Assembly (NCBI GenBank): GCA_018806915.1
Contig: JAGKQI010000101.1
Coordinates: 744,001 to 808,000 of the forward strand
DNA: 64,000 bases
Reading direction: 5' to 3'
Source of the DNA: Phytophthora colocasiae
Taxonomy: Eukaryota; Oomycota; Peronosporomycetes; Peronosporales; Peronosporaceae
Positions 20,290 through 31,489 of this stretch are shown here, one piece after another (the first letter of the stretch is position 1; every line of letters begins with the position of its first letter). Under the pieces are notes generated by a model. The model ran no database searches. It saw nothing but the letters and a program-made list of their open reading frames with translations, and was not told the DNA's origin. The position numbers were made by a program, and so were the translations under genes.

Positions 20290-21050
20290 TGTAATTATTT
20301 TTGAACACCTAGGAGTCTAGTACGAGGAAAGACGGTTGTCAGTATTACTTCCATCCACACCCAATCCAGCCAATTCACTTCGTCTCGGTCAGGTGTTGTC
20401 GTCATATCCATCCTTCTGGTTCTTCTGATCGCTGCGCGATGTCGGTCTCTCATCCCTTGGACCAGCCACCGACCGATGATTCGCGCGCATGATGTCAACG
20501 AAATCCCGGGCGACGTTTTGATCGAGCCCTCGTTGGCGTAGCCGGATTCCCTTCAGGTCTGCAGCACGTCCAAGTTGCGCGCTAGTGCGCGCAACCGCTC
20601 TGCATTGATCTTGACGAAGCGTAGCGCAACGAGCACGAAGAGTTTCTTGTAGGGTTTTCTGTGGGTTCGTAATGCCGCCGTAACTTTATCGATTGCGTTT
20701 CGCCGTCCTGCTTCGAGGTCTGCACGAAGTGCTCGTAGTGGCAGGTGAAAGTTTCGCTTGTGTTGTCAGCTGAAATTGGCTCGAACTGCGCCGTGTGCTC
20801 GTTAGCATTTCCCAGTAGCGGCGTGTTCCCTCTTGCATGCCACAGAAGGCGTACCTCTGCGCACCGAAATTGTTTTCGCAGCGCTCACTCAATTAGAAAT
20901 AGCAAGAAACGAGGTATCCCGATAATCGCAAGTTCAAACGCAGGATCTAGGTCTTGTTCGGCCGGGAAATGGAGAATTTCTACTCTAGCGACAATCCGAT
21001 TAAACATCTTGCACGTCGCATGTGTCGTTGCTTTGTACTTGGCTAGATAA
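20290..21050 (-). pseudogene. Unidentified retroelement- or gene-derived relic
   Basis: Minus-strand segments in alternating frames look protein-derived (TFTCHYEHFVQTSKQDGETQ near 20700-20760; GLDQNVARDFVDIMRANHRS near 20470-20530) but carry stops and shifts. The source is not recognised. Confidence 0.3.
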
Positions 21051-21911
21051 TGTGCAAGTCATAATGCAAGTCATGGGTCGCCTGTGCTCCCTAACGGGCA
21101 ACTGAGACCCGGAAGCTGTCCACTCCATTGACACTCCGCGTCAATGGAGCTAGACGCTGTAGGTAGAGAATACCACGTCGGCCCAGCTCAGGATTCGGAC
21201 CATACACAGGGATGTGTTGGAGCAATACGGTTGTGCAGTAGGGTGTGTTCCCTTGCTGTCAGTTCCAGTTTTCTGTTCATTATGGAGGCAAGGAGTCAAA
21301 TCTAGTTTAATTGCGAGAGTTCTGATGGGTGAGGACGATCGGGGGCATGATCCAGCTAGTTGAGCATATCTACCTGGGTTAGCAATGGAACGTTCACGTC
21401 AAATCCACACTTCCAGTTCATGAGGGTCAGTGAAATGCTGTAAAGATAAAGCGAATGCACACCTCCTCTTGAAAACCACGCGGTTGTCCAGGTGTAGTGA
21501 TGGCTTTGAAGAAGTAAGCCCAGCCCATTCACTGGGCGACGACAACAAACAGCCATCGCCAAGCTGGTAGTATAATACATATTACATTAAAAGTTATAGG
21601 GCCAGTAAAGACCGCTGGCAGAAACACTTCAATAGTAGCTCAGAACCATCAACAGAAGCTTTGGTTTTGCCTGGAAGCGCCAGTTTGCATCGTAGTGTTC
21701 GAAACCTACTACAAAGATATCTTTAGTTGTGGGTTGAGCATAACCGACGAACCGGAGAGAACATTGCAAGAACTCGTGTGAACGTGCTTGGGATTCTTGA
21801 AGTGCATCCCACTGCCGCTAGTCAAATGCACTAACTGGTAATGTCACCCAGTCTATGTAATCCTTGAAGGGTTGCTAGCCTAGGATTCCTAGCTAGCAGC
21901 TAGGCTTCCAT
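21051..21911. other. Gene-free stretch with a perfect hairpin
   Basis: 21123-21132 (ctccattgac) pairs perfectly with 21140-21149 around a 7-base loop. Otherwise nothing is recognised. Confidence 0.35.
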
Positions 21912-22440
21912 ATGCATAGATACTGGGTGAACTTAAAGGTGGGTTGCACTTCTTCACGAAATTTCCGCGTTCGAGTGAGAACAGAGGGCCCAATCTCTCC
22001 TCACTTCTGGATTTTCCAAGCCCCCAAGAAGCCCCCACCCCATCAAGTTCGACGAACAAGTTACGAGAAGGCCAAGAAAGAAGCGAATCGTTTTCTCCAG
22101 ATGATGGATGACATCGCGATGAATCGCCTCCGTGCATCTCCGCATGCATATAGGTGTGGGCATGCGTGGTGAATGGTGTGTGTGCGGCGGAGCAGACCAA
22201 CGGGTCGAGTTAGACCGGTTGCGTCTAGCTCAGGAAGACGTTCCCGCCCCGGATCCGACTGTCCCAGTCTCGAACCCCATCGCTGACATCGCCCAACTGG
22301 AGCAGGAGCTAGCCAATGCCATGGAGAACCGTGAGATCATTCAACATGAGCGAGATCACCAGTTCACCCCTGCCCAAATCACGACTCTTCCCCCACCGTT
22401 CACACGCTTCGACATGTGTTTTGGCTCGGCTCGCATGTCG
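21912..22440 (+). pseudogene. Unidentified ORF relic
   Basis: Two consecutive plus-strand segments in different frames (YEKAKKEANRFLQMMDDIAM; DIAQLEQELANAMENREIIQ) suggest a coiled-coil protein, perhaps a gag. The second is cut by the Tc1 fragment that begins near 22440. Confidence 0.3.
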
Positions 22441-22560
22441 TGCCAGTAGTAACGGAACCCATCAGGGCCATCTAAATTGAATTTGTTTTCGTGTGAGAAC
22501 ACCACACGCCGCCAGAATACGGGTTTGCCACGGTTCTCTGTGACTTTGTCGATCCCGACA
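22400..22560 (-). pseudogene. Tc1/mariner transposase fragment
   Basis: The minus frame reads WRRVVFSHENKFNLDGPDGF, YYWHDMR and NGGGRVVIWAG, the segment around the first catalytic Asp of Tc1-type DDE transposases (usually FSDE; here FSHE, so that Asp is replaced by His). It is a different family from the copies at 32-40 kb. Confidence 0.65.
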
Positions 22561-22652
22561 GCGTATTTTGCAATTCCGGACACCGAAGCACCACAGAGGT
22601 AAACAGAAGATAACATAATGATTGAATATATGTAAGTGTTGCACATGATTCA

Positions 22653-23741
22653 CTAGTGGACGTTGCAAAGCTCTGGTGGGTACACTTTCATCCACGTACG
22701 AGTGAAATAGGTCCAAAACTGCGTCCACAAGCTGATGGTGCCCTTTTGGGCTACTAGTGACATCACGTACGGGATTCCCTTGGTTATGATCTCGTCGATC
22801 GGAATGACTGTCAAAATATCGATCACTCGGGGGGGGCATAACTTCTGCAATCTTATTGGTTGCAAATCGAAGGTCGACTAATTTTCGGCGAATGGCTTGT
22901 GTCCAATGAAACAAGCATCCAATCACTGAGAACGAAGGACATTGGTCGCGTACACCCTTAATTAGGGCTGCTTCAAAGTCAGACGTCACACTGCTGGGCG
23001 TCATCTGCATTTTGCAAAGTACATTTTGCCAGTGCCTGTTCGAAGGGCTTTGGCGCGAGGCTGTAGGTGGTGTCGATGAACGGGATATCTCAGAAGTCGA
23101 ATTAGATTGGGATGCCCCATGCGATCATGCGCTGCCTCTTCCCTCGATTGTCATAGAACAGGCTGAATTGCATAATTTAAGGATTGTCCGTATCAGACAC
23201 CGCCACTGTTGAGAATGGTTTGATAATGCGATACACATCATCTCCAGTAGCCCACCGGTGCACGTAGTTGATGAAATTGACGGCCTCCTTTCTCAGTAGG
23301 TGTCTACTACTTCGTTCGAGTACTTGGTGACGACATCTCGCGCTATACGCTCCCACATCCGCGAAGGGAGGACACTAGGCGATGCGATGGCTTCGGCCTC
23401 GAGAGTTTGCTTTATTTCCTCGGTGCAGTCTCGCACCGAAGCTCCCGTCACTGCCTTGCACTTATGCCCCCTGTCTAAAACGCCCGAGACGTGCCGCCGT
23501 CCTTGCGTTTCACATTGAGCTTGCCCTTGCACCCGGACGCGCGGTACGTTGATCACATGGTAGTACGAAGTGGCGCCCCGCGACGTGTTGATGCAGTACT
23601 TGTAGCCGTTGTAGAGCAGTTTACATTGTAAAACAGGAAAGAAGGCAGTTTCAGTTGCACAATTGGTCTACAGCGCTTGAAACGCATAAAACACCATCCT
23701 GAGTGACTGGACACCAGGCATGATCGTCTTAACCTAGTCAT
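22653..23741 (-). pseudogene. MULE (Mutator-like) transposase relic
   Basis: In minus order: LEAEAIASPSVLPSRMWERI, then FSLFYDNRGKRQRMIAWG and VTSDFEAALIKGV with VIGCLFHWTQAIRRK, a pattern typical of MULE transposases (second acidic residue and the C/H motif before the last helix). The region that should hold the first catalytic Asp is missing or garbled between 23110 and 22990, and several frameshifts occur. Non-functional. Confidence 0.7.
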
Positions 23742-23836
23742 TTTACCAGGTTATATTGTGGTTTGACCCCCACCTTTTTATTACATTTAGATAACATGTT
23801 TTGTTTTAGATCTATCTCCCTGAAGACCCAAGTCCT

Positions 23837-23991
23837 TGTTGTAATGGTGGTAAATGAGAACTGGTTTACTGCTGAGCCTTCTGTCTGACTTGATCGCCCT
23901 TGTCCTACCTGTAACTTCAGACCGTTCCAGCGCTGCCTCGAGTCATCAGCTCTGACTCGGATTCATGCCTCTCTCACCAGTGGCATCGACA
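23837..23991 (-). repeat. Copia 3' LTR
   Basis: 155 bp, with TG...CA ends on the plus strand. It is the 3' LTR because the element is encoded on the minus strand. Confidence 0.93.
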
Positions 23992-24676
23992 CTTCCCCGC
24001 GAGTCGAGCGTCGAGGCAAGCTTGACCAGTCCGAGCGCACTCCGAAGATGGCAAAACAACGTCTTCCCCAGCGCTTTAGTGAAGCCATTTGCAAGCATTT
24101 CGGAGGTCGGGCACTCGAGCTGGATGGTGCCATCTTGGTATGCATCTTTGATAGAGTGAAATGCGATGTCGACGCTCTTCTGCGAGTTTGACGTTTTCTC
24201 CTTCTTGATCCGTTGTATCGTCGACAGGTTATCGATCATCATGGGTATCTTGACCAATGCCCCGGCTCATCTTCTTCAAATCCACTCAGTTGCTTGACAT
24301 AAATGATCTCCCGCAATCCTACCTTAACATAAGCTGTGGGAATATCTCCCTGTCGAACGTGCCATCCTCTTTGGTTGCATTCTGCTAGAAACACACGAAT
24401 AGAGATTAGTTTTACAACAGGAGCGTACGCCTTGATGTAATCGAGCAGATATATCTGACCACATCCTTGCGCGCCAACCCGGGCTCGGAACCGATCAATT
24501 GAGACGTTTGCCTGGCCCTTCAGCCGAAAGTTGATAGTGGATCCGATTACATGGGCATCAGCCGGGGGAGTCACAACTGTGAATGTCCCGTTGGCACGGA
24601 GCGCCTCGATCTCGTCCTCAATAGCCTTCTTCCACAGTGGCCACTGCTGGGAAGTTTTGGCTGCTTTTAGTGTCAT
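23946..24676 (-). pseudogene. Copia reverse transcriptase / RNase H with internal deletion
   Basis: RT begins normally (QQWPLWKKAIEDEIEALRAN, APVVKLISIRVFLAE, GDIPTAYVKV) but near 24245 jumps from GFEEDEPGHW straight into RNase H C-terminal sequence (PMMIDNLSTIQRIKKEK, LANGFTKALGK). The catalytic YVDD block and most of RNase H are gone, roughly 1 kb compared with a full Copia pol. The frame also shifts at the junction. The element could move only with help in trans. Confidence 0.85.
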
Positions 24677-24682
24677 CGGTTC

Positions 24683-26209
24683 TTAAATTACATCTCCCAG
24701 CACCAAAAACGCAGCTCCGGTGTTTCTCGCTGCTATCCTTGCCGAGCGGCGACGCTGGGTGAGATTTGGGTTGACTTTTTCGGGCTCCACAATTTTCGGC
24801 GGAGGTACTGCTGGGTCACTTCCCCGCATCGAGTTGCTCGAAGACGGAAATTCCGTGGGAATTGACCGATCACTTGTGTTGGGTAACATTGCCAATGGGT
24901 CAAGAGCACTCGATGGTCTAGCAGGTCGTAGCTGTAGGCCCATGAATGTGACATCGCAACTGTGAACGATCCGAGCTCCACCTTCTCGGATATACACGAA
25001 GTATCCTTTCCTTTGGTGATCAGGCCCAACGTAAATTCCAATCTGTCCAGTGGGTCGAAACTTAAACTTTGTGCTTCTCTGGGTCGGTTTGAGTTGAACA
25101 ACGACACTCTCACCAAACGCGTGTAAATCACTGAGGTCAGGAGGACTACCGTGATATCGAGTGTATGGCGTGGTACCCGGGTTGCTGCGCGTGACTACAC
25201 GATTTCGCATATAGACAGCAGTACGATACTCCCAGAGATTGTGGGGAACATTTGCCTGCAATAGCAAACATCGTGTCATGTCTGCCAAAGTGCGATTGGT
25301 CCGTTCAGCAACTCCAATCTGGTAGTGCTTATCAGGCTCGGAAAATTGTCGTTCAATTCCTTCTTCATCACACAAATCGTCAAAAGCTTTGTCAATGAAT
25401 TCGCCGCCATTGTCCGTGCGAAGCACACAAAAGTCAGCGGCACCATTTCGTCGCTTCACCAACTGGATGTAGTGCCGAAACTTTTCCACTGCATCACTTT
25501 TCGCTTTGAGGAAGTATACGTGGGTATAGTTTTTCCACTTCACTGCCATGTAGTAGCGATGTCCGTGAATGCTGCGTTGAAACGGCCCTGCAAGGTCGGC
25601 GTGGCAGATGCGATCTTTTGCTGCTTGCGGGCGGGAGCTGTGTCGGGGTGCGGCCCTGCTGTGGCCTTTTCCAAGTGCACAGACTTCACATGGATACATG
25701 GGCAATGTCTTTAGGCCTTTGATGCGGAGCCCTCGAACGAGGCCACCGCGTTCCATGTCCAGGATTGCTTGGTAGTTCAAATGACCCAAACGGCGATGCC
25801 AGTCTTCTAGGGAGTCTTTCGCTACTATCGGGAAGGACGTCTCGGTTGAAGTTGCAGCGAATCCACTTCCAGTTATCTCGGAGCTCGCATACACTCCGTC
25901 CCGTATAGCGCTCCGAAGTATTGCAGGTCCGTACACGGTACACCCGTTATCACTAAAATCACACTTGTATCCGTCAGCTTCAAGTGCCGACACAGAGAGA
26001 AGCGTTCGAGCAAGAGATGGAATGTGGACCACGTTGTGTAAAATGCCATAAGGTCCATCTGCGAACTTGAGATCGCCGACTTTTGTTCCGACGTCTATGT
26101 GTCCATCAGCCATTTGGACAGTATGGTCATCACAAGGAGCAATATTCATAAGAGCGTCACGAATTCCAGTCATGTGAAATGAGGCTCCAGAGTCGACAAC
26201 AACTTCCAC
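24683..26209 (-). CDS. Copia protease-integrase polyprotein part
   Basis: 508 codons are open. Retropepsin motif VVDSGASFHM is at the start, then GAG-pre-integrase (DWHRRLGHLNYQ with CEVCALGKGH), integrase core (ICHADLAGPF, VLRTDNGGEF, then RQFSEPDKHYQIGVAERTNR containing the catalytic Glu region) and a basic C-terminal tail. It ends in a TAA (24683-24685) in the same frame as the RT segment that resumes at 24682 (EPMTLKAAK). This is therefore a nonsense mutation inside what should be one polyprotein. It has no ATG, as expected for an internal polyprotein region. Confidence 0.88.
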   Translation of the reverse strand: MEVVVDSGASFHMTGIRDALMNIAPCDDHTVQMADGHIDVGTKVGDLKFADGPYGILHNVVHIPSLARTLLSVSALEADGYKCDFSDNGCTVYGPAILRSAIRDGVYASSEITGSGFAATSTETSFPIVAKDSLEDWHRRLGHLNYQAILDMERGGLVRGLRIKGLKTLPMYPCEVCALGKGHSRAAPRHSSRPQAAKDRICHADLAGPFQRSIHGHRYYMAVKWKNYTHVYFLKAKSDAVEKFRHYIQLVKRRNGAADFCVLRTDNGGEFIDKAFDDLCDEEGIERQFSEPDKHYQIGVAERTNRTLADMTRCLLLQANVPHNLWEYRTAVYMRNRVVTRSNPGTTPYTRYHGSPPDLSDLHAFGESVVVQLKPTQRSTKFKFRPTGQIGIYVGPDHQRKGYFVYIREGGARIVHSCDVTFMGLQLRPARPSSALDPLAMLPNTSDRSIPTEFPSSSNSMRGSDPAVPPPKIVEPEKVNPNLTQRRRSARIAARNTGAAFLVLGDVI

Positions 26210-26279
26210 AGGTATCTTGCCGGGGTCGAACGGTTTGGGCGCGGTGTCTGTCGATACCCCGCGCCTTCATTCGTTATCA

Positions 26280-27234
26280 GAGGACTGCACTGCTGCTGCG
26301 GCGTGTCCAGCGGATTGGTTGGTGGACTTCTTTCGCTGCTCCTCGGCCACATGACGATCATGATAGTTGGTGGTATGCCCACGCTGATCACAAATCTTAC
26401 ATAGAGCATTGCTAAAATCCCATCGGTCTCGTGCTTTTACTGGTTGGTGGTGGCTGCGATCGCTGCTTAGCCTGGGCGCGACCGTTTGCTTTGTTCACTG
26501 CCCTCAGAGACTATCATAGCGACGCTTCTTCATGCGACCGTCCGAACCTGCGAGCCGACTAAGCAAGTTGATCGCCTTTTCCATTTCCTCAGCTGCGTCG
26601 TCCGCCTCCACATCAACCTGGGCGAGTAGCGTATCACGATAGCGAGGGTATGCCACGTGCTGAGTGCCTGTTGTTCAGTATAGTCATTGGCTCGTCCAGG
26701 ATTTAATCCAGTGGCAATTTGGGACAGTCGGTGAGCATACTCATCGTATGACTCGTGGGGAAGTTTGATAGTAGACGCGAGTAGAACAGCTTGGCGTTGC
26801 ACAGAGAGACGACTACGAAACTTCTGGAGGAATGCACGCCCGCGATCTTGGAAAGGGTTACGCGGAAGCGTACTCCGGTTCCGAATGAACCAGGTACTCG
26901 CCGTTCCCGTGAAATGGTTAGAGAGAACGCTGCACTTGACCGGTTCTGGCCAGGTACGCCCATTTAAAGTTTGGGTATCCTCAATTTGGACTTGTAAGCG
27001 CTTAACCCATTCATGGGCACCAGCATCAAGGTATCCATCCCGTATCACACCCGAGAAATTCTCGATGTTGATTAGCTTGACGTTGAGCTTCTGCTTAGGT
27101 TCACGTGCGATCTCCGCGATAGCGTCTTCGACTTCCCCGTCTTGGACGGCTTCTCCCTCTTGTCCGCCGTCTTCCATCCGAGGTTCCGGCTCACGGTCGA
27201 TCTCATCGTATTCGTTTGAGCTGTGCGAGGACAT
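26280..27234 (-). pseudogene. Copia gag with zinc-knuckle remnant
   Basis: Starts at ATG 27234 (SSHSSNEYDEIDREPEP), followed by a gag core (NHFTGTASTWFIRNR, PHESYDEYAHRLSQIATGL). A frameshift lies near 26650. Further on, ALCKICDQRGHTTNYH at about 26370-26410 is a zinc knuckle with His in place of the last Cys. Non-functional as it stands. Confidence 0.75.
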
Positions 27235-27270
27235 CTCCGCGTGCTCAACAAGCAAGATTGGCTGTTAACC

Positions 27271-27426
27271 TGTTGTAATGGTGGTAAATTGAGAACTGGT
27301 TTACTGCTGAGTCTTCTGTCTGACTTGATCGCCCTTGTCCTACCTGTAACTACAGACCGTTCCAGCGCTGCCTCGAGTCATCAGCTCTGACTCGGATTCG
27401 TGCCACTCTCACCAGTGGCATCGACA
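27271..27426 (-). repeat. Copia 5' LTR
   Basis: 156-bp partner of 23837-23991. Next to it on the element strand a primer-binding-site candidate begins ggttaacagcc; its tRNA partner is not identified. Confidence 0.93.
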
Positions 27427-27751
27427 GTCCTGTCCAAGAAGCAGCCGAGACGTGGGCCCAAGAGTATCTAGATTAGCTATAGGTATAGGGCCTGTTATTT
27501 CCACTGGAATTGGGGTGTATTTGCAATCCAGTGGAATGTTGAAAAACATGTTGCGTTCCGATACCAATTCCAGTGGAATTTCACACCAAAACTCTACATT
27601 CTATCCGCCCAAATATGGGTATATAGCGTAGAGCTGTCAGATGGGCCCCTGTCATACAACGTACTTGGCACTGAGAATAAAACGGACCGAAGTACATTTG
27701 TTGTGCTAAGTACTTAGTACTGCGCGAAGGTGGAGTGGATCGCATCGGCTA

Positions 27752-28955
27752 CACTACAATCTCATCGTATCTTCGGGCAATGGTCCTGAGGTAGTCAATC
27801 CACATCGCAGTTGCAATGTCTTGCCGCCTCTTTTTCATGACGCCGTCATCGTGCACTTCAGTGTGTGTCTCCCGCTTCTGCTTCGCTTGTATCTTCTTCA
27901 TTTGCTCCTGTCGATACTTGTACATCTGCAAATTGGTCGTGGTTGCGTTTAATAAAAGTGTGCACAGCGAACGCAGCTAGCATTACACCTATCTGATCTT
28001 CCAAACGATAAGATGTCATGGATCGAAGAACTGGGAATTTGTTCTTCAAGGCACCATAGGTTCGCTCAATGACGTTTCTTAATGAAGAATGGCGGAGGTG
28101 GAAGAGCTCTTCCATGTTTTGAGGCACTAACAAACCCTCACCGAACTCACTGAGGTCGTATCGGACTCCGCGATATGGGGCCATTGTGTAGCTGTTTAGG
28201 GCATAACCTGCATCGCCCAAAAAGTATTTTCCTACCCAAAATTGCACATCATTTAGTGTCAACATGTTTAAATAACGTAGAGTTTAATTACCAGCAGACC
28301 GTGGCTGATGGCGTCATGTGCAGATCCCTCCCAACCCGCTAAGACGTATAGGAACTCCATCGAAAAGTTGCATACACCAAGCACATTTGAAGAGCAGAAA
28401 CCTTTGCGATTTCTGAATCGAGGTGGGATATCTGCTGGAGGTGAAACAGGAATATGTGTTCCGTCGAGCGCGCCGAGACAATCGCGGCAATAGGGGTAAA
28501 ACTTAGTTGATTCACGGACTTGTTCAGGTGTTTCCAGCGTTGGTAGCTGTACAATTGAATCCCACCAAGCGTTCATAGCGGCGATTATTTGTCGCACGAT
28601 CCGTGTAATCGTACCCGGACCATGCTGCCACCGCTCTCGAGCTTCTTGGTTGCTCTTTCCCGTCAAAACATACAGGAAAATTAGAAGACGTTCACTGGAA
28701 CAGACGTGGTTCGTTGTCGGCAACCGTCCTGTCGCCTGCATGTCGACGAGCAGCAATTTGAACGTACACAGGCTCATGCGTGCCATCTCGAAGAATCGTA
28801 CTGGGTTCCGACTCTTTGTAATACATTGCTCCGGATAGCTGCGACACTCGACATTTCGCTTTGGCGTAATGAGATCTTATGTACGATCCATATACATTCA
28901 TAAAACCAGAAAGCACAACTACTAAACTTTCGTCGTCTTCGTCGGAGCTGCTCAT
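27752..28955 (-). pseudogene. Harbinger transposase (DDE_4 type)
   Basis: It starts around ATG 28955 (SSSDEDDESLVVV) and shifts frame near 28830 into MARMSLCTFKLLLVDMQ. It carries CLGALDGTHIPVS (first Asp), VLAGWEGSAHDAIS (second Asp), GKYFLGDAGYALN and SSLRNVIERTYGALKNKFPVL (Glu). Between 28268 and 28310 the frame breaks: either a 60-68-bp intron or a small deletion lies before GKYFLGD. The C-terminus (KKRRQDIATAMWIDYL) is in another frame near 27760-27840. All three acidic residues are visible, but at least two frame breaks make it non-functional. Confidence 0.8.
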
Positions 28956-29179
28956 ATCCAACGTACTGCACAGCGTGAGGTCTGCCAAAGTTGCAATGGC
29001 TTTGCCCGAAATTATAACTATATTTAGAACCGTGTGGCCATGAAGCTGTTGAATGAAACTACTACCGCTGCACAAATAATATAAATACATTTACTGTGAG
29101 CAATAGAATAAAGGTATAACCAATTCAGCGTAAGTTGAACACCACCTCACTCTTCATTTTGAGTTTTCTTTCACGAGTG

Positions 29180-30000
29180 AGAATGACGATTGGATGGACT
29201 GATGATCTAACTGCACGTCTGATTAACACTGTGCTTGACCAAGTCATCCGACTCGGGAATTCATACCCAGGCAACTTCAAAAAAGCAGTCTGGAATTGCA
29301 TTTTATGGGCGTTCAATACATGTCTACTGGACGATCTAGCTCGCGATTGCAAGCAGCTGTAGAGCAAGCTTGCAGAACTAAAAAAAAATACTGGGTATAC
29401 TCAGCAATGAAAGCCAATAGCGGGACCCCACGACAGACACGCCGACAGCCCCAGCGTCCGTACGGGACGATGTTATTGCTGTGCATCCGGGCGCCAAAGA
29501 ATTCGAGACGCGGCAACTCTTTATGTACGCTGAGTTAGACAGAATTTTCTCAGGTTCTGCAGCCACCGGGTCAGTGCACGCAAATGACGGAGACGAGAGA
29601 TGAATGACTTCGTCGTCCCTAAGCGAAATCAGCAGCGATTCTGATGTCGGTAACGACGAAGACGATGCTACGGGAAAGAACCTGCACCGTCTCGATGGCT
29701 TCGTCGACAGCGCCGTGAAGTCAACCCACGGGCATTAGAGCGCGCTGAAGACTACTGGAGTGACGCAATGACAACGATGGCAAAGGCACAGGATTCCATT
29801 GCCATTGTCATGCTCGAACGTCACAACAGCAAAGACAATTGACGTTCTCAGACGAAGCTATTCAGATCTTCAAGGAGATATTCACGGCCAAGGTTCCAGT
29901 GGAGCAACGTTTTAAGTTCGTGGAGTTGGTGGCCTCTGAGCGTGAAGCCGCCACCACGTTTCTAATATGGATGATGAAAACAGGGAATACATGGTGAAGA
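29180..30000 (+). pseudogene. Harbinger-associated Myb/SANT-like protein
   Basis: Begins MTIGWTDDLTARLINTVLDQVIRLG, then changes frame near 29330 (SKLAELKKKYWVYSAM). It continues VIAVHPGAKEFETRQLFMYAELDRIFSGSA, ending at a TGA near 29602, with C-terminal debris (DEAIQIFKEIFTAKVPVEQRFKFVELVA) to 30000. It resembles the DNA-binding partner encoded by PIF/Harbinger elements. Several frame breaks make it a relic. Confidence 0.6.
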
Positions 30001-30384
30001 AGTTCATAGGCTGCGGATCCGCGCGAACTGATGGCGCAACCTCGAGAACTGAATGACAACACTCCACCTTCAAATTTAATACAAATTCTATTTAATAAAT
30101 GCTCAACGATAAGTTGCTACAATTGACGGAAGGTTTACACTCAGCGGCAAAACCTTTGGGACAGTGACATTTTGGGCCATAACTTAGCTTCTAGGACGAG
30201 TTAGACGATGCTATTTAGATATGTTCGCGCTGATAAATAGGTTAATACGGAGTTTGTGACGCTGGCCTAGGTTTTGCAGAACTACGATAGGCTAGCATAC
30301 AAGAAACCGCAGACAGCACCGCGACAAAACTTTGGGACAAACTTTTGACTTAGTTTCACTATAGGCCTAATATGGGATTGCATC

Positions 30385-30610
30385 CTTTTTCTTGATCCCG
30401 ACCTTGAAGCATCTTGCTGGCATGCTCTCGATCAGATAAAGCAGCTCCTTTATCGTTACTGATTCGCACGCCGACATCACTGCAGCAGTAAGCTCAGGCA
30501 CAGAGCTGTACTGCTTGCCGTGGGTGTAGACCTTTCGCGCCAAAATTGACCAAACATTTTCAATGGGATTGAGGTCGGGGGAGCGAGCGGGTCAGTCTAG
30601 TAGCTGTGGT
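30385..30610 (-). pseudogene. Tc1/mariner transposase C-terminus
   Basis: The minus frame reads LLD(stop)PARSPDLNPIENVWSILARK with the third catalytic region, then ELTAAVMSACESVTIKELLYLIESMPARC and a stop. The residue normally Trp before PARSPDLN is a TGA. The insertion lies immediately upstream. Confidence 0.85.
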
Positions 30611-30619
30611 GTAGTGGAT

Positions 30620-31489
30620 CCGCTGGGATGAGCAGGGATCCAACGTTCACACAGACACTGACTAACGGAGGGGGTACTCCGATAACCGTGGGGGTTGCTG
30701 AGGCTCACCTTCAGTGGGCGGGATCTGCTCTCTCAGGAACGGAAGAGTGTACACAGGCGTGAGGGCTTGAACGTCCTTGGCGGGGACTTGGGAGGTTGGA
30801 CTTGTGTGGGGGTTCCTGCACACAGGTCCTGGTTGGGGGATCTTGGTCTTGGACTCGAAGATCGTGTGGATCCTTGGATCCGGGGTTGCCTTGGTGGGTA
30901 TGGGGCTCCTTTTCCTTTCCTTGCTTGCCGCCTCCTGTAGCGGTTGATCTTGAGGGTGTTGAGAGGTCGAGGGATCCTACGGTTAAGCAATCAACACCGT
31001 TGGATCCGGGGTCTTCACTAGCGTAAGGTAAGCCGGCCAAATCGGGGATCCGGTCTTAGCTGTAGCTAGGTATGCGAAGAAACTTCCAGGAAGACTAAGG
31101 GGAGGCCAATACACTATCCTTTTCCCTTGTCTTAGGTCCTGAAGAAAACCACTTGCGCACTAGAAGGTAAATTCGACTCTCTTATTTATGGTTAGCCAGT
31201 TCCTCTTCCTGTACCCTATCTTTCCCATCGCAAATCTCTATCTTGGATCATGCTGGCTCTCCTCCAACTTTTACACTATGTCGATGTCTTGGATCTTGAG
31301 GATCCGAGTTCGGATCCGAGGATCCGGCTTCAGGATCCGAGGATCTCGGATCTTGGGGATCCGGCATCTGGATCCGAGGATCTTGGATCTGGATCTTTAG
31401 ATCTTGGATCTTGGGGATCTGGCTTCAGGATCCGAGGATCTCGGATCTTGGAGATCCGGCATCTGTGGATCTGGATCTTTGGATCTCGG
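30620..31489. repeat. Left part of GATC-rich insertion
   Basis: 30620-31250 has scattered ggatcc / gatcttgg words but no clear period and no recognisable gene. From about 31290 it becomes the dense GATC minisatellite. This part occurs only once, to the left of the amplified units. Confidence 0.55.

Larger units (their letters stand above)
23837..27426 (-). mobile_element. Copia (Ty1-type) LTR retrotransposon with target-site duplication
   Basis: LTRs at 23837-23991 (155 bp) and 27271-27426 (156 bp) both start TGTTGTAATGG and end CATCGACA on the plus strand, differing by four substitutions and one indel (about 97% identity). The element is flanked by the 5-bp direct repeat gtcct (23832-23836 and 27427-27431). 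Order on the minus strand: LTR, gag, protease, integrase, RT start, RNase H end, LTR. The 3.59-kb length is short for Copia because most of RT is missing. Confidence 0.95.
27490..30050. mobile_element. PIF/Harbinger-type DNA transposon (degenerate)
   Basis: Two divergent genes, transposase (minus) and Myb-like protein (plus), start about 200 bp apart near 29000-29160, the normal Harbinger layout. The left flank (27495-27600) contains three copies of the palindromic box ttccactggaa / ttccagtggaat, possibly subterminal binding sites; gggcctgttat at 27486 may be a terminal repeat start. No matching right end was found, so limits are approximate. Confidence 0.65.

Noticed and set aside
30705..31040. 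Overlapping ORFs of 80-110 codons left of the array
   Set aside because: They occur on both strands at the same place in GATC-rich sequence and show no domain.
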